Notes: generated from the sequence alone by a model not told the origin. Positions 16,504 to 23,980 are shown, counted from the stretch's first letter. The stretch: DNA of 64,000 bases from Chlorobium sp. (GCA_005843825.1 SZXX01000025.1:1-64000); one strand, 5' to 3'. Program-made: numbers and translations.

Positions 16504-17682
16504 GTGCCCCAAACAAGTCAACGCACAAGCCATTTTACAGAATCCATCATACGGAGAATGACCCGTGTGGCAAACTCCTGTGATGCTGTCAATCTGTCAC
16601 AGGGGTTTCCTGATTTTAATCCTCCTGAAGCACTGCTTGCTGCTGCTGCAAAAGCCGGGAGAGAGGGGCCGCATCAGTATGCGGTGACGTGGGGTGCACC
16701 GAATTTTCGGACTGCTTTTTCGCGCAAACAATCACGATTCATGGGTATTCCAATTGACCCTGAAACCAATGTGGTTGTCACCTGCGGCAGCACGGAGGCG
16801 ATGATGGCTGCCATGATGACTGCATGCAATCCGGGTGACAAGGTTGTGATCTTCTCTCCCTTCTATGAAAATTACACCGCCGATACCATCTTGACCGGAG
16901 CCATTCCGGTCTATGTCCCGTTGCGTCCACCCGAGTTTGCCATTGATCCAGATGAACTCCGGCAGGCTTTCGAACAGCATCGTCCAAAAGCATTGATTCT
17001 CTGCAATCCTGGCAACCCGACAGGCAAAGTGTTTACAATGAGTGAACTGGAACTCATTGCCGCTCTCGCCTGTGAGTTTGATGCATTTGTCATTACGGAC
17101 GAGGTCTATGAGCATATTGTGTACGCTCCAAACGTGCATATAAGCATAGCAACGTTGCCCGGTATGTTTGAGCGGACAATAACGTGCAGTTCGCTTTCAA
17201 AAACATACTCAATCACTGGATGGCGCCTGGGTACGGTGGTGGCGGCGCCTCTAATTATTGATGCTATCCGTAAGGTGCATGACTTTTTGACAGTCGGAGC
17301 AGCAGCCCCACTTCAGCAAGCAGCCGTTACCGCGCTTGAGTTTCCGGATTCCTATTATCGGGATATCCAGGCAAGTTACACCGCCAAAAAGGATATTTTT
17401 CTCGGCTGGCTTGACAAGGCCGGACTCTCATATTCGACTCCCCAGGGAGCTTACTATGTGATGGTTGACGTCAGCGAGTTTGGAGTAACCGACGACCTCT
17501 CCTTCTGTGAATGGCTGGCACGCAAGGTAGGTGTGGCTGCAGTGCCGGGATCAAGTTTTTTCCGTGAACCCGTTCATAACCTGATAAGGTTTCATTTTGC
17601 CAAACAGCCCGAAACCCTCAATGCCGCTGGCGAGCGTTTACTAAAGTTACGCTCTCATGCCAAAAGCCTCAACATTGATTGA
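16504..17682 (+). CDS. Class I/II PLP-dependent aminotransferase
   Basis: This 392-aa fold-type I aminotransferase starts at GTG 16504 with GAGAG upstream. It has NLSQGFPDFNPP, CGSTEAMMAAM, ILCNPGNPTGKVF, ITDEVYEHIVY, and the PLP lysine in SSLSKTYSITGWRLG. The GFPDF opening resembles the aspartate/kynurenine/methionine aminotransferase group. The amino donor is not determined; a role in methionine or aromatic amino acid transamination is possible. Confidence 0.87.
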   Translation: MPQTSQRTSHFTESIIRRMTRVANSCDAVNLSQGFPDFNPPEALLAAAAKAGREGPHQYAVTWGAPNFRTAFSRKQSRFMGIPIDPETNVVVTCGSTEAMMAAMMTACNPGDKVVIFSPFYENYTADTILTGAIPVYVPLRPPEFAIDPDELRQAFEQHRPKALILCNPGNPTGKVFTMSELELIAALACEFDAFVITDEVYEHIVYAPNVHISIATLPGMFERTITCSSLSKTYSITGWRLGTVVAAPLIIDAIRKVHDFLTVGAAAPLQQAAVTALEFPDSYYRDIQASYTAKKDIFLGWLDKAGLSYSTPQGAYYVMVDVSEFGVTDDLSFCEWLARKVGVAAVPGSSFFREPVHNLIRFHFAKQPETLNAAGERLLKLRSHAKSLNID

Positions 17683-17729
17683 GATTAGCCCTCGGACTAT
17701 CAGAAAAAGCCGCAAACGCTAGCACAATA

Positions 17730-17924
17730 TCAAACACGTTGTGTCTTCTGGGTAATTGGTTTCTTCTTTTGTGATTCCTTTTGGCGAACTAACATGGCTT
17801 TTGTACGTTTCTGCCAAAACTCCAGTTGCTCTTGTTGCGTCATGTTCGCGATTAATTTTGCAACATGCTCAGCACCACGTCGCTTCAATATGACACATTC
17901 AGGTTCACGAATCATCACTGTCAT
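17730..17924 (-). CDS. Small protein paired with PIN toxin (putative antitoxin)
   Basis: This 64-aa charged protein starts at 17924 after GGAGG, inside the 3' end of the PIN gene (20-bp overlap). MTVMIREPECVILKRRGAEHVAKL is followed by a basic, Gln/Lys-rich tail. Tight coupling to a PIN-domain gene makes it a candidate cognate antitoxin in toxin-first order. I do not recognise a named family. Confidence 0.6.
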   Translation of the reverse strand: MTVMIREPECVILKRRGAEHVAKLIANMTQQEQLEFWQKRTKAMLVRQKESQKKKPITQKTQRV

Positions 17925-18366
17925 AATTAATAACCTCCATCGGGGAATATATCCCAATCTGGCCGTAGCCGTTAAGTGTATTTACCGCATTATATTTTGG
18001 AATTTTGTCGAAATGGACAATATGCTTGAAATTCCAACTTACAATAAGGTTGCATTGCGTAACAGTAGCAATTGCAACATGCAAAGCATCTTCAGCGGAC
18101 TTTGGAGTAACAACACCTGAGTTGATATACTGTTGCCGAAGATTAAGCATTTCTTGGGTAATTGTTGCAATTTCTGCGACGGTTTCATAGCGGGTAAAAA
18201 AGTCCCTGATTGTCTCGGGCGCAGGTTCTATCTCTGCTTCAACAATAGCAGAGGTGACAATAGAAAATCGACCAGCATCTACTTGCAAAAAAAAATGTTT
18301 TGTCGGTTCAGCAAACTCTTTATCAAACACCCCGCCAAAAACCGATGTATCGACATAAATTCTCAT
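17905..18366 (-). CDS. PIN-domain protein (VapC-like toxin)
   Basis: This 153-aa PIN nuclease has the N-terminal MRIYVDTSVFGGVFD with catalytic Asp6, a second acidic patch (IVEAEIEP, about 43-50), and KSAEDALHVAIATV (about 92-105) giving the third acidic group. Such proteins cleave tRNA or mRNA in type II toxin-antitoxin modules. The downstream overlapping ORF at 17730 is the likely partner. Confidence 0.8.
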   Translation of the reverse strand: MRIYVDTSVFGGVFDKEFAEPTKHFFLQVDAGRFSIVTSAIVEAEIEPAPETIRDFFTRYETVAEIATITQEMLNLRQQYINSGVVTPKSAEDALHVAIATVTQCNLIVSWNFKHIVHFDKIPKYNAVNTLNGYGQIGIYSPMEVINYDSDDS

Positions 18367-18509
18367 TTTTCCTTAATCCTCTTCATATTTTCGTGTGGCG
18401 AAAAATCGGGTAATAAATAAAAAGATAGTTAATGGTCGCGACTGTTCTATGACGAAAAAAAGAAGAAAAATAAAGCCATTATTCGGTAATCTCCTTCAAC
18501 ACAATTCCG

Positions 18510-18791
18510 CTATAGCTTTTTTTTCTTGGCAAGGATCTTCTTTACCTCCTCTTTTCCATACACTTCCCCTGATTCTGCTGCAGCCAAGCCGCGTTCAACC
18601 GATTCAGTAAATTGTTTACGGTAAGCCAGGGCATCATATTCAGCAGGCGAAAGAAGCACTCCCGCCGGCCGGCCATTTTGGGTAATGATCAAAGGCTGGC
18701 CTGTAGCCTGAACCTTTTTCAAGCAGGAAGAGATTCCTGCCTTAAACTCACCCAGAGGAATGATATCGCTTGAGATATGGATGGTTTTCAT
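18510..18791 (-). CDS. Phd/YefM-family antitoxin, apparently orphan
   Basis: This 93-aa protein has the Phd/YefM fold signature (LGEFKAGISSCLKKVQATGQPLIITQNGRPAGVLLSPAEYDAL). A charged C-terminal tail would normally wrap the toxin. No RelE/ParE/Doc toxin follows in the 140 bp before the PIN gene, so it is either solitary or controls a toxin elsewhere. Confidence 0.82.
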   Translation of the reverse strand: MKTIHISSDIIPLGEFKAGISSCLKKVQATGQPLIITQNGRPAGVLLSPAEYDALAYRKQFTESVERGLAAAESGEVYGKEEVKKILAKKKKL

Positions 18792-18965
18792 AAAAGTAGT
18801 CGATTAAGGCCTTAATTTAATCCCTTTTTCAGTACTGAATATAGCTATTCTTTTCTTGAAACTGCCATGAATACCAAGTGAAAACCAGAAAACAAGTTTC
18901 CCCCCTGACTGCCAGCCACGTTCCCCCTTTTTTCCCTTGAATTGAGCAGAATACGGTCGTTTTCT

Positions 18966-18994
18966 ATACCATATTCATGGTATTTTTATGGTAT
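18966..18994. promoter_or_regulatory. Sulfur-regulon operator copy 3
   Basis: ATACCATATTCATGGTAT followed by TTTTTATGGTAT is the exact mirror layout of the 49870 copy, pointing toward the plus-strand porin at 19291. As with the copies at 14246 and 49870, it is followed by a GCTTG-type stretch. Confidence 0.75.
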
Positions 18995-19057
18995 ATGCTT
19001 GTAAATAAACAAGATAAAAGCCTCATTGTTAACAATCGAAATACAAATGACACTCGT

Positions 19058-19162
19058 ATGAATGCTCAAGACTTATTCAATAAAGGACTTTTCAGCACGT
19101 CATCATGCTGTTGTTGTCTCTTTGTGGATGCTGATATATCGGATCCCGGATTAATGACATAG
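19058..19162 (+). CDS. Cysteine-rich leader peptide 2 (34 aa)
   Basis: This short ORF, MNAQDLFNKGLFSTSSCCCC then LFVDADISDPGLMT, has four consecutive Cys codons (TGC TGT TGT TGT, 19106-19117) and a TAG stop. It ends 29 bp before the terminator at 19192, which itself precedes the porin. A ribosome stalled at the Cys run would expose CCCGG near 19145-19149, able to pair with the terminator's GCCGGC arm. The frame continues upstream into the operator, so the exact start is a choice; 19058 is the last ATG before the Cys run. Confidence 0.7.
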   Translation: MNAQDLFNKGLFSTSSCCCCLFVDADISDPGLMT

Positions 19163-19191
19163 ATGCCCTGTTGATTGGGGCTGAATATTTC

Positions 19192-19226
19192 AAAGCCGGC
19201 TTTCAATATCAGAGCCGGCTTTTTTT
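19192..19226 (+). terminator. Attenuator terminator before porin 2
   Basis: AAAGCCGGCT (19192-19201) pairs with AGCCGGCTTT (19213-19222) and a T run follows. It sits 65 bp before the porin ATG and just after the Cys-rich leader ORF, as in the first operon. Confidence 0.8.
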
Positions 19227-19290
19227 ATGAAATTTTTTTCCTGAACACATAACACACTACACAACAACCAATAAAAAGGAGTACAGTAAA

Positions 19291-20388
19291 ATGAAAAAGA
19301 TGTTTTCACTAGCTGCGATGTTCGCAGTTCTCTCATACGCATCACCGGCTTCGGCTGAAGTAACGCTCAATGGTGAAGTTGGTTTGCGTCTTAGAAACGA
19401 TTTCGGTAATTCGACAACAACTGCCGGTGCCAGAACAGTGACCGAAGACCAGTATTTCCAGTACCGTGTTCGTCTGAAACCTTCAGCTGATCTTGGCGAA
19501 GGCTACTTTGTTAAGGCATTGTTTCAGGACGAAGGTGTTGCTGGAGCCTGGCGTGGTTTAGGGACTACCGGGGCAACTGCTAACAACACGGAACAATATT
19601 CGATAACGGCCTCGCAGTTTTACTTTGGACATGGCGATGCATGCAGCCATTGGGTTGCCGGTCGTATTCCGCTCGGTAGTTTTGACAACCCTATTCTGGA
19701 TCTGACTCTTTATGCAATTCCAGGTACCGGCCCTCAAGGAACAAAACTCTATGCGGTTGATACTCCGATTTCCACAAATCATTTTGACCGTCTATTGGGT
19801 TTTAATTATGGCACAAAGATCGGTGACGGTGATTTTAATGCTGTTGTTGTTAATTTTGACAACGTTTCGACAACCACTGCCGATAAAGGGCTTTTAAACG
19901 ACGGGTACGGTTTCACTGCTAACTATAAGACCAATATTGGTGATGTAACTATTGTTCCACAGGGCTTTATAACCTTGACTCATCTTGCCGATGGTCGTTC
20001 TCCTTACTCCTTTGGTACTCAGGCCTTCATTCCTGCAGGGAAATCCAAAGTTTCTCTCAGCGGATTCTATACCGGAGACAGTAATACCATTCCGAAGACG
20101 ACGACAAAGATTGATTATAGCGGTTATATCTTCAGGGTTAAAGGTGAATCCGGTCCGGTTCTTGCCTGGATAGATTACAACAGAACCAAAGACAATGCAG
20201 GCGCTACTACGTACAACAATACCTTTGTCTGGGCGCAGTATCTCATTAAGGTGCAGGACTCAAATAAAGGAACCTTCTCCCTGCAGCCGACAATCAGGTA
20301 CCGTGCCTCTGGTTCAAAGACCGATGCAGGTCTCTCAACATCGAACGATCTGTTCCGTGGAGAGCTCTACGCAACGGTAAGCTTCTAA
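19291..20388 (+). CDS. Outer-membrane porin 2
   Basis: This 365-aa outer-membrane beta-barrel has signal peptide MKKMFSLAAMFAVLSYASPASA, strong GGAG, regular amphipathic strands and a terminal LYATVSF ending in Phe. The N-terminal EVTLNGEVGLRLRNDF and later YGFTANYKTNIGDVTIVPQGFITL resemble general porin or alginate-export-type barrels. The Cys leader and operator upstream suggest induction under sulfur limitation, for example for sulfate or organosulfur entry. The tRNA-Cys genes follow with no obvious promoter between. Confidence 0.75.
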   Translation: MKKMFSLAAMFAVLSYASPASAEVTLNGEVGLRLRNDFGNSTTTAGARTVTEDQYFQYRVRLKPSADLGEGYFVKALFQDEGVAGAWRGLGTTGATANNTEQYSITASQFYFGHGDACSHWVAGRIPLGSFDNPILDLTLYAIPGTGPQGTKLYAVDTPISTNHFDRLLGFNYGTKIGDGDFNAVVVNFDNVSTTTADKGLLNDGYGFTANYKTNIGDVTIVPQGFITLTHLADGRSPYSFGTQAFIPAGKSKVSLSGFYTGDSNTIPKTTTKIDYSGYIFRVKGESGPVLAWIDYNRTKDNAGATTYNNTFVWAQYLIKVQDSNKGTFSLQPTIRYRASGSKTDAGLSTSNDLFRGELYATVSF

Positions 20389-20401
20389 CGTTTCTCTCCG
20401 G

Positions 20402-20485
20402 CATCCGGGCAGCAGTTGTAAAGTCATGTGGGGGCTTTACGGGTGTGTGTGCATCTTGTTATTAGTGCTGTCCGGATGTTTTTTT
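20402..20485 (+). terminator. Structured hairpin repeat, copy 1
   Basis: CATCCGGGCAGC (20402-20413) pairs with GCTGTCCGGATG (20467-20478) followed by seven T. The 53-nt loop holds an inner stem, GTAAAG/CTTTAC. Copies 2 and 3 follow the two tRNA genes; the inner stem changes in sequence while keeping pairing. A GTGTGTGTGCATCTT-like strand is shared. Confidence 0.7.
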
Positions 20486-20487
20486 AT

Positions 20488-20562
20488 GGCGATATGGGTG
20501 AGTGGTCTAAGCCAAGGGTCTCTAAAAACTCTGTATCACAAGTTCGAATCTTGTTATCGCCT
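20488..20562 (+). tRNA. tRNA-Cys-like gene with 8-nt anticodon loop (CUA)
   Basis: A 75-nt cloverleaf: acceptor GGCGATA/TATCGCC, D stem GGT/GCC, anticodon stem AGGGT/ACTCT, variable GTATC, T arm ACAAG-TTCGAAT-CTTGT and discriminator U. CCA is not encoded. The anticodon loop is CTCTAAAA, eight bases instead of seven. Placing U33 normally gives anticodon CUA (UAG codon); the expanded loop could also read four bases. Apart from the loop, the variable arm and compensated acceptor changes it matches the tRNA-Cys at 20681. It could be an amber or frameshift suppressor, a regulatory decoy, or a decaying duplicate. Confidence 0.65.
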
Positions 20563-20595
20563 CAGTTTTTTCAGTATGCCGAAGTGTTTCTCCGG

Positions 20596-20679
20596 CATCC
20601 GGGCATCTGTTGTGAAGTCATGTGGGGACTTAAGGGTGTGTGTGTGCATCTTATCTTCAGGGCTGCCCGGATGTTTTTT
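20596..20679 (+). terminator. Structured hairpin repeat, copy 2
   Basis: CATCCGGGCA (20596-20605) pairs with TGCCCGGATG (20664-20673) and six T follow. The inner stem is AAGTC/GACTT, different in sequence from copy 1 but again paired. It separates the two tRNA genes. Confidence 0.7.
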
Positions 20680-20680
20680 A

Positions 20681-20754
20681 GGCGATGTGGGTGAGTGGTC
20701 TAAGCCAAGGGTCTGCAAAACTCTTTTTCACAAGTTCGAATCTTGTCATCGCCT
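20681..20754 (+). tRNA. tRNA-Cys (GCA)
   Basis: A 74-nt canonical cloverleaf: acceptor GGCGATG/CATCGCC, D stem GGT/GCC, anticodon stem AGGGT/ACTCT with seven-base loop CTGCAAA (anticodon GCA at 20715-20717), variable TTTTC and T arm ACAAG-TTCGAAT-CTTGT. Discriminator U73 is the bacterial cysteine identity base. CCA is not encoded. It lies 193 bp after the variant copy and in the same direction as porin 2. Confidence 0.85.
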
Positions 20755-20785
20755 CAGTATTTTTTGTCCAGTTATCTTCCTCCGC

Positions 20786-20854
20786 ACATCCGGGCTGCCG
20801 ATAAAAAATGTTGTCGGGTGCATTTTTCTTCAGCGCTGTCCGGATGTTTTTTTT
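20786..20854 (+). terminator. Structured hairpin repeat, copy 3
   Basis: ACATCCGGGC (20786-20795) pairs with GTCCGGATGT (20838-20847), followed by a T tract; an inner CCGA/TCGG stem is present. It closes the tRNA block just before the convergent gene at 20859. Confidence 0.68.
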
Positions 20855-20858
20855 CTCT

Positions 20859-21692
20859 TTAACGGCTGATCATTGTTTCCAGTATTTTTCGAAGCTCGTT
20901 CATTTCAAGTTTGTTGATTTCGGCAATGGATTTCAACGGGGTATCGATTTTTGCTTCTATTCCTTTCTGGTGTAAAGCAAGCTGTAGTGAAGTTGCTGAA
21001 ACCCCACCCTCATCGGCTATGTCCTGTAATGTTTTTTTCCCGAAACCCTGCCCCTGTAACTTGTGCCCTTCTTTTTTTGCCGGAGCAATAACTTCATAGA
21101 CTTGTTCAGCAGTCTTTCCATTTGAGGTTGCTATTTCAGCCAGGGTCTGATCAAGAGAGGTAACTTTTAACCCGGCCTTTTCCAGCTTTGCTTTTAATGC
21201 GGCAGGATCACCACCAAGACCTGGCTGCTCTGCAAGTTGCGTAAGGGTCATGAGTTCTGCATGTGGAACCGGGGCCTGTTTTTCCTGCCGTTCCCATGAG
21301 CCTGAAATTGCATCGCCAAACTTGATGACTGCCAGGAAGGGTTGGATACCATAGTATGTTCCTATTCCAAAAAAAACAGAAAGTAATATGATGGTGAGCA
21401 GTTCTCCAGGGCTTTTCAGCCCCTCGCTTGTCTTTGATTTCAGGTAGGAGAAAAATGCTTTCCAGTTGATAACAAAGAGGTGAAACAAAGAAAGGATTAA
21501 AAAGGCAAACCCGAAGATTATATGCTGGTGTTGCCACCCCCTTTTTGTCAGACCAATCATCCTCCAGTCAGTCCAGTTTGCCACCCTTCCTGGAGGAGAG
21601 ATATAAAGAATCACTCCTGAAATCAGCATCATGACTAACGCAATGAAAAGTCCGAAGCTTATAAAAACCCGCCAATTGAATGATTTTTTCAT
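20859..21692 (-). CDS. DUF4405-type membrane protein with helical C-terminal repeats
   Basis: This 277-aa protein has four hydrophobic segments in the first 120 residues. Histidines in GWQHQHIIFGFAFLILSLFHLF (about 52-73) resemble heme b or quinone-linked DUF4405 membrane proteins. The second half has repeated helical units (SLDQTLAEIATSNGKTAEQV, TLQDIADEGGVSATSLQLAL) like small DUF2318/SHOCT-type helical repeats. It starts the cluster with the two small cytochromes at 21689 and 21948 (4-bp overlap), suggesting a membrane electron-transfer module. Confidence 0.72.
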   Translation of the reverse strand: MKKSFNWRVFISFGLFIALVMMLISGVILYISPPGRVANWTDWRMIGLTKRGWQHQHIIFGFAFLILSLFHLFVINWKAFFSYLKSKTSEGLKSPGELLTIILLSVFFGIGTYYGIQPFLAVIKFGDAISGSWERQEKQAPVPHAELMTLTQLAEQPGLGGDPAALKAKLEKAGLKVTSLDQTLAEIATSNGKTAEQVYEVIAPAKKEGHKLQGQGFGKKTLQDIADEGGVSATSLQLALHQKGIEAKIDTPLKSIAEINKLEMNELRKILETMISR

Positions 21693-21922
21693 GGTTCAGT
21701 GGTTGTTGGCTTCCAATGCCTGGTAGTGTGGCAAGTATAGCAGTTTGCCTTCGACTGGATATGCAGATTGTCATCCGGCTGATCACGTTTATGGCATCGT
21801 ATGCACTGCGTCGTGGCATTAAGCCTGGTATGGTCAAAGCTTGCGTGCTGTTCAGTGGTTTTGGCTGCAATTGCTGCAGGATTGAACAGCACGGCTATGG
21901 TGATAAACAATAATCTTTTCAT
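21689..21922 (-). CDS. Small periplasmic diheme cytochrome c
   Basis: This 77-aa protein with signal peptide MKRLLFITIAVLFNPAAIA has two CxxCH sites (CIRCH, CYTCH). FDHTRL..TTQCIRCHK..DNLH and ANCYTCHTTRHWKP match one repeat of the 16-heme cytochrome at 30431, so this is a minimal version of the same module. It overlaps the DUF4405 gene by 4 bp. Confidence 0.8.
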   Translation of the reverse strand: MKRLLFITIAVLFNPAAIAAKTTEQHASFDHTRLNATTQCIRCHKRDQPDDNLHIQSKANCYTCHTTRHWKPTTTEP

Positions 21923-21947
21923 GGTAGCAAGTGTTATCAAACCCTTA

Positions 21948-22385
21948 CTACTGATTCATTCCCCGACCTCGACCCATGCCCATTCCTTGACCCTGACCCA
22001 TTCCCATACCTCGTCCCATACCCATATTCGGGTTGTACTGATCCCATACCCATTCAGCTACGGCTCTCAGTTCTGCATCCGGTAGTGGTTGAGCAGGCAT
22101 AAGGCCAAACCTTGTAATGGCTTGAGGATCAATCGCTTTATCCTTGTTTGGCGATTTCAGGTAGGCGACCAAATGATTAACTCCATCTTTTTTTGTCGAG
22201 TATTTCTGATGGTAGTGAGAAGCGAGAGGAGTAATAGGAGGTGCGGTTTTTGGTGGCGGCATAACGGAGTGACAGACACTGCAGTTCTTGTCAAAAATAG
22301 CTTTACCATCCAAAGCAACTGTTCCCGCTTGTGCGACAGAATTGAACGAAAACCCCATACCCATTATCAACAATAATCGTTTCAT
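21948..22385 (-). CDS. Monoheme cytochrome c with Gly-Met-Arg tail
   Basis: This 145-aa secreted cytochrome has signal peptide MKRLLLIMGMGFSFNSVAQA, heme site CSVCH, and candidate Met ligands in RFGLMPAQPLPDAEL. The last 25 residues are a low-complexity GMGMGRG/GQGQ repeat. The start at 22385 gives the signal peptide. It lies 25 bp upstream of the diheme gene in one operon. The tail is unusual; it may be a disordered docking or metal-binding segment. Confidence 0.8.
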   Translation of the reverse strand: MKRLLLIMGMGFSFNSVAQAGTVALDGKAIFDKNCSVCHSVMPPPKTAPPITPLASHYHQKYSTKKDGVNHLVAYLKSPNKDKAIDPQAITRFGLMPAQPLPDAELRAVAEWVWDQYNPNMGMGRGMGMGQGQGMGMGRGRGMNQ

Positions 22386-22895
22386 GGCTAAATAGATCAT
22401 TAAATTAATCTGAACATTTCTTTTCTGTTTCATATATCTATTTAATGTACTGAAATAATCAATTAAGCGCCAAATTATTGATTGGTATGTTTTTATATTT
22501 AAATGTAAATAATTTATAAGTTGTTTTGTATTATAGGCTTATATCATCATTGAATATTGCTGACAATGAGATTTTTTTGGTGCAGCTAAGATATTTTTAA
22601 TAATTTCAAAAGGTGTTATATGCCTATATCAGGTAACAATTGTGAATAATTATGCTGAATCAAATGCCATATTATTCGCAATTGTTAATTAGCTATTTAT
22701 ATAGTTCTGTGATAGTTAAAAATTAAATTCATCGGTAATATAATCCTGTTTTATAGTGCTTAGAATCGTATCGCTGATCAAAAGCATGGGATTACAGGGT
22801 GAATTGTTTATCACTGGTTGATGTTGTATTATTGCTTGAATAAATATGTATTTGTTATCCTCAAACATCACTCACCTTTTAAACAAATCGAGCTC
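22386..22895. other. AT-rich intergenic region with long inverted repeat
   Basis: No gene is seen. TAACAATTGTGAATAAT (22634-22650) and ATTATTCGCAATTGTTA (22671-22687) are near-perfect inverted repeats (one G-T mismatch) around a 20-nt spacer. It could be an operator or a structured RNA for one of the divergent genes. Confidence 0.6.
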
Positions 22896-23123
22896 ATGCA
22901 AAAAAATGTAGGGCAAATAGATAAAATAATCCGGATTGTTATCGGAGTAGCCGTTATTGCAGTAGGTGTCATCAATCAATCGTGGTGGGGAGCTGTAGGG
23001 CTTGTTCCGCTCTTGACTGCGTTTATAGGTTTTTGTCCACTCTACACTGTGCTGAAGATTTCGACAGGCGAAAATTGTGCCTGCAATGAAAAGCCGGGGA
23101 AGAACAGCTCTTGCAAGTTATAA
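22896..23123 (+). CDS. DUF2892 family small membrane protein
   Basis: This 75-aa protein has two membrane helices and the DUF2892 pattern (NVGQIDKIIRIVIGVAVIAVG, then GFCPLYTVLKIST). The Cys-rich tail is GENCACNEKP. DUF2892 proteins often accompany rhodanese or sulfur-transfer proteins. The start at 22896 fits the family; upstream codons are likely untranslated. Confidence 0.82.
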   Translation: MQKNVGQIDKIIRIVIGVAVIAVGVINQSWWGAVGLVPLLTAFIGFCPLYTVLKISTGENCACNEKPGKNSSCKL

Positions 23124-23311
23124 TGGGTGAATGATTTTTCCCTCGAAAAGAAGAGATGTACAAAGCAACTTTTGTATGAACTACAGGTTGCATTGTACAT
23201 TTTCTGAGTCATTTGAATGCTTGACCGGTTACTATACCAACAGCCGTGTGGATTTTGGCAAGCGGGCAGAAGCCGGTAAATACAAGACAATCGATATTCA
23301 TAATGAAACTG

Positions 23312-23980
23312 TTAAACCTGTAGTGATACTATCGCTTTGCTGGCGGTAACCAGAAATATCGGATAGGCTGCCGTTTTCCCTGATCTGTTTGTTTTGTTGA
23401 AGGTGTAAATAGTCTCAAACGATAGTGGTTGCAATCCTGCCACTTTCAGCATTTCAGCCAGTACCCTACGGTCAAACCCGTGATGAACCTTTTCAAGGGG
23501 GTCGTCATGAAACAGGCCGTCTTCAAGGTCGAGATCAGCCAGAGCCAACATGCCTCCAGGTGAAAGAAGCTTGGATATTCTGTTTAAAACCCCCGCAGTA
23601 TCATCTATATGGTGAAGCGTCATGCTGCTGTAAATCAGCTCAAAGGTTTTATCAGTTCCAACGGTATCAGTTGGTGATGAAAGATCGGCGCAGATAGTTT
23701 CAATGGTTGACAATCCTGAGGCTTTGATTTTTTCCAGAAGCACAGAGAGCATTTCTCTGGAGGTATCAATGGCCGAAAGTGTTTTCACCAGTGGTGCGAT
23801 TTCCATGGTAACCAACCCTGTACCACATCCAAATTCCAGGGCATGCATGCTCTTTTCAGGTTTTATTGCTGCGATGATAGCTTTTGTCACTTCAAGTGCA
23901 ACTGCTCTGCGTTGAGGATTTTCATCCCATTGAGCAGCTTCCCGGTTAAATTTTTCGGGACTGTTCCATGTGTCAGTCAT
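23312..23980 (-). CDS. Class I SAM-dependent methyltransferase
   Basis: This 222-aa methyltransferase has motif I ALEFGCGTGLVTME (47-60), acidic IDTSREML, and TFELIYSSMTLHHIDD (motif IV region) followed by LLSPGGMLALADLDLED. It resembles UbiE/small-molecule methyltransferases. The substrate is unknown. Confidence 0.85.
   Translation of the reverse strand: MTDTWNSPEKFNREAAQWDENPQRRAVALEVTKAIIAAIKPEKSMHALEFGCGTGLVTMEIAPLVKTLSAIDTSREMLSVLLEKIKASGLSTIETICADLSSPTDTVGTDKTFELIYSSMTLHHIDDTAGVLNRISKLLSPGGMLALADLDLEDGLFHDDPLEKVHHGFDRRVLAEMLKVAGLQPLSFETIYTFNKTNRSGKTAAYPIFLVTASKAIVSLQV

Noticed and set aside
20402-20854. Repeats around the tRNA genes as a CRISPR array
   Set aside because: Only three copies, unequal spacing, each palindromic with a T run and separated by tRNA genes.
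20426-20869. Open frames across the tRNA block
   Set aside because: They run through the tRNA genes and hairpins and have no ribosome binding site or family match.
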